From assembly GCA_026419785.1 (NCBI GenBank), contig JAODTK010005751.1, forward strand, positions 114,695 to 178,694: a DNA stretch of 64,000 bases. The letters are read 5' to 3'. Source of the DNA: Sclerodactyla briareus. Taxonomy: Eukaryota > Echinodermata > Holothuroidea > Dendrochirotida > Sclerodactylidae. The notes beneath the pieces are model-generated. The model saw nothing but the letters and a program-made list of their open reading frames with translations. It was not told where the DNA came from and made no database searches. Positions 55,836 through 64,000 of this stretch are shown piece after piece. How positions within the stretch are numbered: position 1 is the first letter of the stretch; each line of letters begins with the position of its first letter. The translations under genes and the position numbers were made by a program.

Positions 55836-58617
55836 TGGGCGTCGATCATGGGGGGGGGGGAGACAGGGGACCCGTCCCCCCCCCCCACTTTTCGAAGTGG
55901 GGGGGCATCATATCAAATGTCCCCCACTTTTTGATCCTCGATGAAGACGAAAGTACATGTCCGTTTACACACTTATCCGTTAAGTGGCTGTGTGGGCTGA
56001 AAAATTTTGAGAAAGCAGCCTCACAAAGACCACAGGGCCCTTTATCCGAACCGAGTCTTAAAATTTCTGCGCGCTGCGCGCGCACACGACATGTAACTGT
56101 TGCTTCTATAGGGTCGTGAGCGACGCATTTCAAGGCATATTCTGGCGATATGAAGCTTATTAAATCAAGTTTTTCACTCATAAACATAAGTGAGACTATT
56201 CTATTTGTTGTTCTTAACAAAAGTAGATTCACAATAAAATGTCCATTGATTATAACACGAAGCGGCGTTGGCATACGAGGCGGATGAGGAGTCAGACCGC
56301 TCCAACAACCTATGGAAGTAAAATCAAGTTTGCAGATCGAGGAACAACCGCTTGGGCAAGCTAGGGCACAATTCTGGCATACAAACCTACCAAAGTGAAT
56401 AAAATGGCCCACAATGTCAGCAGACTGCCGATTTCTCTGTCGAAAGCCCGATGACTGAGCAAAAAGTTTCAATCTTGTCAAGTTTGGACGTTGTGATTTG
56501 ATCGAGTCCAAGAAAGATGCAAAAACTTCGTCCGTTTCGTATCCTGATGTCAGTACCGTAGACCAAGTGGCACGATAGCCTTGAGATTCGTGAAAAATTA
56601 TTGAGTGCAATGTTGTAATTCTGGGAAATATTTACAAATTTGCTGCTAGACATCGCATTTCTAGCCAGCTGAAGCATCGATAGACGATGAACTCCAATTG
56701 AATAATATATAGCTGCACTTCAATTTCAACAAACAGTCCGTGGCCCATTATCAGAAACGAGACAGCAAACAATTGGGAGCGCGTCGAGAAATTCCTACAT
56801 TTTAATGCGCAATATAGGAATGAATATGTTATGATAACAAAAAGCCCGGGCAAGAAATGTATAATTCTAGCAAAGATGAGAAACATTTTTCAAATCATAG
56901 GGACTATACCAGAAACGTGCGAAATTAGCACCTTCCGGACTTTGTGTGTTATACCTTCTGAATTGCAAACAAACATTAGAACAAATCAGTGATATTCAGT
57001 CAAAATTTCCGCGAAAGAACGGGTACGAGCCTACGAGGCAAAACGTAAAATTATACCCTGGGTTCTCTAGGAAGGGGCTAACCGGTCTGATTTCCAGGCC
57101 AGTTCCCCTAGACCCACAGGTGGTCAATGGGAGGTAGGATTCAGGCCAATAACCAAAAGGAGAACTTATGCCCTTGGTGGACAGCCACATTTGCACAAAA
57201 AAAAAATCACATTCTAGAGGCATGAATTTGCCTCCTAAAGCCAAAATTGTTGAAGGGGACGGGTAAACCTGTCTGCCTGAGACCCCTCTCACAGGGGCCC
57301 TCATAAGTTAGCCCTCCCTAGTCAGAAAGTTTACGTCACTGCTGCCGACGAGTGAAACATAATCTAGACCCAGTGACGGATTCGAAGTTTTCCTTTTTTC
57401 TGCAACATGAAATCACATGGCCACTTACTAATTTTGTAAGGGCGAAAATACCTTCACCCAATAAATCAATGTGAGCTCGACGACCCCCAGTCTGGACAAT
57501 AACTGGGCTACATAGTTTTAGTTCACAAATTCATTAATTGTCAATCCAAACTAACTTTGACTTCTGGCTCAACTTACCAAATGCGTATCTCTTTTGAAGA
57601 GCGCAAAGTTTATTCTGGCTGAAAAATTCGGGCAAAATTGACAAGATTCTGGGGAAATCTGGACAAAAAGGCCAAATGAAGAAATTCCCCAAAGGTCTTG
57701 CTGACTGCCGATTTTCAATCAACCCCCGAGAAAAACAATGCACAATTTTTCGGGCGCTTCCCGCGCGGGGCGCTTTTTTTGTCGTTTAGGCAAAACCTGT
57801 TCTGCCAAAAACTTCAGGAGGGTCCCGTACGCCTAGGCCACTCATCAGCAACTTTTTCTCTCCTTTCGTATTTCTTATTCTTCGTCGCCTACCGAATTGA
57901 TGAGGACCAATTGTTCCGATGTGCTCCAACAAGCTTGCACTGACATAACATTGGCTTTGCGTAATAGTCAATGGGGCAATTCTCCTGGTTGAAGGTTGAG
58001 GGTCCCAGGTGGTCAAGAGTGAAAACACATATGTACGGGATGACTTCCGAAAGTTGAGGGTCACGACCCACAGACTGCGCCCTGGATTGGAAATATTCCT
58101 ACAGATACAACCTATATGCTAATTAGCAAACATTATTTTCATTCATTTTTTCAACCCAATTAGGTGATGAACATAATTTGATGATCGTCTTAACTGATTC
58201 AATTATTGTCTAACCGATTAATTTGCGTTGGAATTGTCTTAAGTCCCCTAATTCCAGGTGGGCCCCAGATGAAGATCTTGACCCCACCGTTAGGGCCGAA
58301 GTCGACGGATTACCCATGTTTCATACAGCATGCTTCGAATTTCAATCGAATTGCAAAGTTGGTTTGATTTTCGGTAAATCATCTTAAGTAGGCACGAAAT
58401 GACACTTTTTTTGCTGTCCTCTTACTCAATCACATCATGCAGAGGGTGCTATCGAGTCTGGAAGTGCCGTTTCCGCCGATCTAGAGGTATGAAAATCTAA
58501 AATTTCCTTTGTACGCTTCGCGCCCAACGAATGGTGTGGCGCTCCGCTGAGTTGGTCATTTGCATTCGATGACCCCCCCTCCCAGCTTTTCAAAAAACGA
58601 TCGCACGCCCATGATGA
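55836..58617 (+). mobile_element. Large repeat, copy B (about 2.8 kb)
   Basis: It is bounded by GGGCGTCGATC at the left (55838) and GATCGCACGCCC at the right (about 58601-58612), an imperfect inverted pair, and is homologous throughout with copy A. It holds the longest open frame in the window (254 codons, minus strand, 55846-56610). That frame has no recognised motif, and copy A lacks it intact. CTTCCCGCGCGG and CTTCGCGCCC palindromes lie near 57757 and 58518. The superfamily is unknown. It looks like a DNA-type element. Confidence 0.65.
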
Positions 58618-58619
58618 TT

Positions 58620-58960
58620 TGGTACACGGGGGGAAGATTGAGGAGAATTGGCATTCCCATCATAGTCCCTGCATACCCAAAGTGATACCGATATTTAATA
58701 ATTGTCCACCGATGGATCTGAAAACTTGGCACACATTTCCATCATATTCAAATCAATTTCCCTGCACATCCTGGACGTGCAGATTTTTTTTACTTTCTCC
58801 TCCCCGACGTTTCTCAGCTTTGCTCCCCGACGGGGGGGGGTGGGGTACACTCTGCTCCCGCTGGCCGGCCGCCCCTGTGTTGTAACATCGATTTTTTCGG
58901 ATTAGTTTACAGGTGTGTACGAATATATCGTAACTAGACATGTGTTGGGAGGAAAGTAAA
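58620..58960. other. Non-coding with a G/C-rich element end
   Basis: The block around 58790-58880 (TCCCCGACG ... CCGCTGGCCGGCC) is related to the end at 8165-8310, in inverted arrangement. No gene was seen. Confidence 0.4.
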
Positions 58961-58964
58961 CTAC

Positions 58965-59282
58965 ACGCCCATAAGGACCCTTTTCCTCCATTTTTGGTCA
59001 GAAACTAAGATGGCCTTCATCCAAGTTTTGGTTGTAATCGCTAGAGTTACGAAATCACATAATTATGCAAATTTGACCCCGGATGACCTTAAATGACCTT
59101 AACTTTGTCCATTAACAAATGTATTCCCCATCCACCAAGTTTCCGTTCAAGTCTGAACCAAGTTTGGACAAAATCGCCTAAATTATGCAAATTTGACCTC
59201 CGATGATCCTTGAAAATACCCTCAACTTTTTCGGGATCACAAGTCCCCTACCCACTTGAGTTTCGTTCAAATTCGACTTATA
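58965..59282 (-). repeat. AGGTCA-type minisatellite, inverted, left part
   Basis: It has about 2.5 units of 'attatgcaaatttgacctcc', 'gatgaccttgaaatgacc' and 'aagtttcgttcaaat', the reverse complement of the array at 39196. It is interrupted by the SINE at 59283 and resumes at about 59688 with 'ggaaaattcgcgtaaattat'. Confidence 0.7.
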
Positions 59283-59685
59283 TAATAATAATATACCGTT
59301 CTTTATATAGCGCTTGCATACCGTAATACGGTCTCAAAGCGCTGAAGGCCATTACCCCCCTGGTCAATTGTAACTTGTTCGGCCCCCCATATAGTCAACA
59401 CATCGAGCTATACAAACCCCCTGCAAACCGGCGATGGTTGCCCCCCACAACTGTCCCCGGGACATTTCAATCACAGTGATGCTGCGTATCAGCGCACTTG
59501 TATTACAAGTACCTCTTCAAAGGTGCCCAATAACGCCTGGTGACGAAGCAACGGAGATTAAAGCGCCTTGCCCAAGGCCCGCAAAACCGGAAAAGGCCAA
59601 CCGGCCGGGATTTGAACTCAGAACTTTCGATCACAAAGTCCTCAGCTCTCCAAACAAACTGAGCTAATCCGATCTCCACTCACTT
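59283..59685 (-). mobile_element. tRNA-derived SINE with 'CAAAGCGCT' tail, minus strand
   Basis: The head is at the right. On the minus strand the A box TTAGCTCAGTTTG lies at about 59668-59656 and the B box CTGAGTTCAAATCCC at about 59621-59607, at normal tRNA spacing. The body carries 'ggcgctttaatctccg' words. The tail is AGCGCTTTGAGACCG, then GCGCTATATA and a TAA-rich end at about 59283-59300. It is inserted into the minisatellite. The fragment at 6928 shares the tail. Confidence 0.7.
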
Positions 59686-59815
59686 GTGGAAAATTCGCGT
59701 AAATTATGCAAAGTATACGCCCCCCTCATGCATGGATCCACTTCGAACTCATTCAGGATTTCTCTAGGCGGAACATGTGTCCCAATTCAGAACATCGGCT
59801 ACAGCTTTAAAGAGT
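59686..59815. other. Minisatellite remnant and spacer
   Basis: 'Ggaaaattcgcgtaaattatgc' continues the array interrupted by the SINE. The rest is spacer. Confidence 0.45.
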
Positions 59816-59817
59816 TA

Positions 59818-60635
59818 GGCTCGGATTCCTAATCGTACGCGTATGTTTGAAGCATCGCAATTTACGTGAACTGAGGTGGGGTCTAGTGTTTGAATATGTT
59901 TTCTTCTTAGTTTGCAAAGATAGATAATGATTTCAAAAGCCAAAAAATTCCTAAATGGAAAGCAAACCAACCGGGCGAATAGGCCAAATCGCACATGTAC
60001 CAATGCGTATGCGGGATGCGTATCACCGCGATTGAATGCTAAATAGCATCATCTTCCTCTAAAACCAGCAACGGCAATATGCCTGGCTGGCTTGTTAATG
60101 GCTTTGCCTGGACACCCTTCTGGTGGTTTTCTCTTCGGAACACGTTCGTTTTCGCGTAAATCTGTTATTTTCACATTCCACCCGGATACGTATACGCATC
60201 TCTGGAATCCTATAAGATGCCTAGGCTGGGATTCCATAGATACGTAGTGCGTATCCGGGCTGGATGGGAAATCACCAAATTTGGCAGGAGGAACGTTCGT
60301 TTTTTCGAAATGAAAACAACAATGTAAGTTCATGCGGAAAGACATAAAGGCATCATACCCAGCTCTTGTCATTGCTGGCTTTCTAAGTAAGACATTCCAC
60401 AGAATTCAGTCGCAAGTGATACGCATCCGCATAGGCTTGGTGCAGGTGCGTATTTCGCCATTCAACGTTGGTTTTCGCCTTCATTCGTGAAGTTTTGGCT
60501 CCTGTGGAAACCCTATCTATCTTTTGCAAACTAAATAACAACATATTCAAACACTATCCTCCGCTCAGTTGACGTAAATTGGCGATTTTTCACATACTCA
60601 TACACGCTCTATTGATCTAGCTTATTGGGGCTACG
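59818..60635. mobile_element. Foldback element with about 210-bp inverted arms
   Basis: The left arm (about 59818-60025) and right arm (about 60412-60635) are reverse complements over most of their length. Shared words are 'aatttacgt.aactgag', 'tagtgtttgaatatgtt', 'tttagtttgcaaa.gatagata' and 'atgcggxatgcgtatcac'. The roughly 385-base centre contains a second, inner inverted pair ('cccggatacg ... tggaatcc', 60180-60215 and 60228-60262). A minus-strand frame of 107 codons (60049-60372) fills the centre but has no recognised motif. No transposase was seen. Confidence 0.75.
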
Positions 60636-60639
60636 GCCC

Positions 60640-61685
60640 GAAGTTTCCGGCGCGGCGAGCCTGGGACTGCGGTGGTGGCGGCGGCTACACACCCAAGACT
60701 CATAAATATCCCCCAGACACTATTCCATTGTCGCGGGGATATAATTATGATTCATGTGAGGTGGAAACGAGTTTCCTTTTTTTTTAAATTAACTCTTGTC
60801 TTTACACTTACTAACCAGAAGTCCAGTAATCACCATCGCATCATTACTACCAGTTAGATTTTTTGTGACCAATCTAACGATTTAAACAGGCAGTTGGACT
60901 GGCAAATTAGGGGACACAAACCCAATCCTTACGTATAATATTCCACATACATACGAGGAAAAAACTGCCTATTTTATAGTACGGACGGGGGACGGTACGT
61001 TCCGCCTACCCTCCATATCAGTGACCCCCCCAGATCAACACTAATAATGCTAACCAAACTAAGGCAGGTCTGCCCACCGATCAACAATTGCAATCCCAAT
61101 CCATGCCATCTGTGAGATCACGCACACAAGCCAGTGTCATAGGTCCCGTAATATCTTCTTGGCCCATGACATAACGTAGGAACTTCTTCACTATTTTCGA
61201 GAAACTCGTTCTCGTTGGATGTTATTGGTACAGTCATCCTCAGGCAGAGGCCCTCTTAGGAAAATACTAGGTCATGCATGGCTATAAACAACTAATTGTT
61301 GCCCTAGCTCGAGCGGAGTCCGACTTTTTGTCGCCCAGAGAACAGACTTCTGATTTTCACAGGGGGGTCACCCCCCCCCCACAACAAACAACATGCTGTG
61401 AAATAGAAAATGGTTGCTGGAGAAAAAAGACGGAACAGGTCAACTAAAGGTAATGACAGGCACTTATCCAGCCCTGCTCCGAGTCAGAGGGGGCAAGGCG
61501 ATTTTCCGCCCCTTCCCGGCGTTTTCCCACGCTCACGGTATAGTGAGGAAACTACGAGGGGGGGCGGGGGAAATTGCTTCAACTCCTGCGGGGCGTCAAA
61601 CTAGAGAAAGCCAAAAGGCTTAGTGATTTCCTCTTGACTGATCCTGACTTGAGTAAGTTAAGGTAAGCATTGTCAACTTCACATG
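60640..61685. other. Non-coding stretch
   Basis: C and G runs lie at about 61371 and 61558. Short frames at 61410-61623 lack motifs. Confidence 0.35.
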
Positions 61686-61689
61686 ACCA

Positions 61690-62130
61690 AATTTCAATAG
61701 GGATATGTTAAGACTCATTCTGGGGAACTCACATATCAACTTCATCCATCCAGGTGGGTGGGGTCGAATTATCGAGTTAACAAGCTGGGAATTGGCCCCA
61801 AATCAATTCATACCTTCTTCCCATTTTTCAGAACTGACCCCAGGCTACAAAACACCAAAACATGTACTGTCCTCCCCATACTGCAATAAGCTGCATAACG
61901 AATTCAACTGATTGGACATCTTCTCGCCCTATCTGTGTAACAATTAGATTTTCCATCAAGACTTTGACCTTGACCTTAATGACTGTTGCATGACTCCAAA
62001 GCGATGGGGATTTGTACTGATATGGAACCCATATACCATCAAGTGGGTTGATTATCGTTGTTAACAAGCTAAAATGTTCCAAGTTATCATTATACCGAAT
62101 TTCAATCTGAAATCGGACCAGTTATTCTGG
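61690..62130 (+). repeat. Diverged copy of the 15.9-kb tandem repeat
   Basis: 'Ttctggggaactcacatatc', 'ttcatccatccaggtgggtg', 'ggtcgaattatcgagttaac', 'aagctgggaattggcccc' and TTTGACCTTGACCTTAATGA parallel the unit at 15970-16260. About one and a half units are present. Confidence 0.6.
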
Positions 62131-62134
62131 GGAT

Positions 62135-64000
62135 AAAAGCAACTTCGCTCGTATCCCTCATTCTATACACGCCTTATTACCTTCATACTTCGTGTCCACT
62201 GGTTTCGCATTATTTATTATCAAAAAATTCCCTAATTTTTTTCTCACTATTTTACCTCTCATTTCCCCTTCCCCCTCGTCGATTTTGCCCTCTCGATATG
62301 TTGTCAGTGTGGGTCAAAGTTTCCCTCCCCTTCCCCCCACTGGCTAACGCCACTGTGGATTAGCAGCATGAGTCTTGGAGTGCAAAATAGTCCAGTGAAG
62401 GGAGGACGTGGCAAGTGTGAACTTAGAGAAACCGGTACGAAATTTTAATAATATCTTGTTTACACTCTAATTCCTAATCTGAATTTTAGAGACCAGTTTA
62501 GGGGTGGATGATCCTATACTCGGGACTTCCATTTAACGTCCTCAGTCTCTGGGGGACCACGCGGCTACACGCAGCACGTTTGGAAACTTTTTTTCCAATT
62601 TTGTTAATCTGTTAATATTCAGCGTTCTCAACCCCCCCTATCCATTTTATTATAGTCAAACTTTTCTGTCTTTGAGACGTGTAATAAAAATTTGCTAGCT
62701 CATGGATTACATACGGGGAGCCCATTCAAACCAAGAGAAAAATCTATAACAATAAGACATCGACTATCGAGTTCGATTTCCCTACCGTGCCATGTGCTGA
62801 AGTAAGCAACGCAATTTCAACAAAGGCTTGTTGGGGGGGTGGGGGGTTGTTTTGGGTGCTGGAGACATGGTTGAAGTTAGCACCCCCTTTGTAGCAAGCC
62901 TACTCAATGGAACAGGCAACTTGTAAGACTGACAACGATAGACTGTTGTGGTTCCATCCTTTGCATTCGCTCGTTCATTAGTTTTGTTGTTGTTTATTTT
63001 GATAACGCCTAATGGGGTACCCACGATCTTTACGACTAATTCGGTATAGTCATCCATAACACGGATAGTCGGACTTCCAAATTCCACTCAAAAGTATGGT
63101 TGGGAACATTTTAACTATGTCCCCACCTCTAGAATTTTTGGTGGGGACCTCGTCCCCGTTCCCCTTGCGGGAAACTGCGTCCCTGCGAACCCAATTAAAA
63201 AAGGACAATTCAGTATTATTTAATACAGGGAGGCTATTCAATAGCTGGATAAAAACTGAAAGCGTCCGTCCAAACCGAAGGTTTCATAGAGACTTTGTTT
63301 CCGTTACAGATTATAGTCTTTAAGCTTGTGTATTGTAAAGCATGGGTATCACAAGATCGAAATGCATCCGCATCATGCAATCATAAATGATGGCTACCTG
63401 CACAACCCTTGCAAACATTCTTTGTTTTCTATTGAAATTCAAATATTAATTCCACGAAAAGGCCCATTTAGTCTATGGGGGAGATTTCTGTATTGGGTTG
63501 GGGTAGGTGTTATTGTTACTTTGGTGAGAGAAAAGACAACAGACTTCGCTAAATGGTACTCATGTCAACAACATGAACATTCAACTACATAACATAATTT
63601 CCTGTGTGTCCATGTGTGACGTCATGCGTTACATTGTGTCATTTGGAATCTCTCCCAATTTCCTCTGCTTAATAGCGCCAAACATGAGAAGCAGATTATA
63701 CTCTCCCGGAATCGCGTCGGGAAGCGATCGCGTTTCCCTTGGGTTCCGCCCTCATCCCCCCCCCCCCTCCCCGCACTGGCGTAGCCAGAATTTGATTGGG
63801 GGTTTTCATGATGGGTGAGGGTCTAAGGGGAGGGGGTCTGGAGACTTTTTTTGCATTTTAAGTGACCCTCCTATGAAATCTTGGTCCACATTGCTCATCA
63901 TTTGAAGGTCATTTTTTCCAGGCTATAACAAAAACTCTTGTTTCTTGAGACGTGGTCAATTTTCTATTTCCACGTGGCTTCAGATCAAAAATAGCGTACA
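62135..64000. other. Non-coding with dispersed repeat fragments
   Basis: 'Tggtggggacctcgtccccg' and 'ttccccttgcgggaaactgc' at 63140-63175 look like part of an element with GGGGAC/GTCCCC ends. At 63755-63860 a C run, 'actggcgtagccag' and 'gagggtctaaggggaggggg' match the G/C-rich element ends at 47585 and 55545. No gene was seen. Confidence 0.4.

Noticed and set aside
55846-56610. Longest open frame in the window (254 codons, minus strand)
   Set aside because: It lies in repeat B, ends in proline-rich translation of a G run, has no recognised domain, and copy A does not keep it open. It is reported only as part of the repeat.
1-64000. Retrovirus, LTR element or Polinton
   Set aside because: No gag, integrase, protease or capsid-like block and no convincing long terminal repeats were recognised. 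All RT-like sequence fits LINEs.
1-64000. Bacterial-type operons, defence systems or integrons
   Set aside because: The introns, SINEs, LINEs and satellites show a eukaryotic nuclear genome. No such gene was seen.

Overview
This is a eukaryotic, animal-type genomic window of about 41-42% GC (estimated by eye). It has split genes with GT-AG introns, tRNA-derived SINEs, decayed LINEs, DNA-transposon-like elements with inverted ends, and many minisatellites. The repeat style (AGGTCA-rich arrays, 'CAAAGCGCT' elements, long G/C homopolymers) fits a marine invertebrate, perhaps a deuterostome such as a hemichordate, echinoderm or lancelet. No gene here fixes the species. Nothing bacterial was seen, and no LTR element or Polinton was recognised.

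The best-supported host gene is on the minus strand, from about 35.6 kb down to 14.3 kb. It encodes a cysteine-type leucine-rich-repeat protein whose N-terminus resembles AMN1. Nine coding exons can be placed by splice sites and leucine-rich-repeat spacing. Its introns hold most of the repeats between 14 and 35 kb. Almost every exon junction needs a one-base adjustment, so either the sequence is unpolished or the gene is decaying. The last exon exists in two copies.

A second host locus, on the plus strand at about 53.1-55.0 kb, encodes several cold-shock domains in the pattern of CSDE1/UNR. A short plus-strand piece at 17.0-17.2 kb resembles a short-chain dehydrogenase/reductase and runs straight into a SINE cluster.

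Layout: 0-13 kb is mostly intergenic, with a hAT-like end, a tandem repeat, a SINE, a palindromic MITE and a decayed LINE. 13.5-16.8 kb is minisatellite-rich. 14-36 kb is the LRR gene. 35.9-37.2 kb is a second hAT-like element. 37-43 kb is sparse, with unassigned coding-like pieces and minisatellites. 43.8-47.4 kb holds three LINE fragments. 49.4-52.4 and 55.8-58.6 kb are two copies of one roughly 2.8 kb repeat, and they bracket the cold-shock gene. 58.9-60.6 kb is a minisatellite split by a SINE, followed by a large foldback element. 61-64 kb has more repeat fragments.

All boundaries were read by eye. Family names rest on motif recognition, not database searches.
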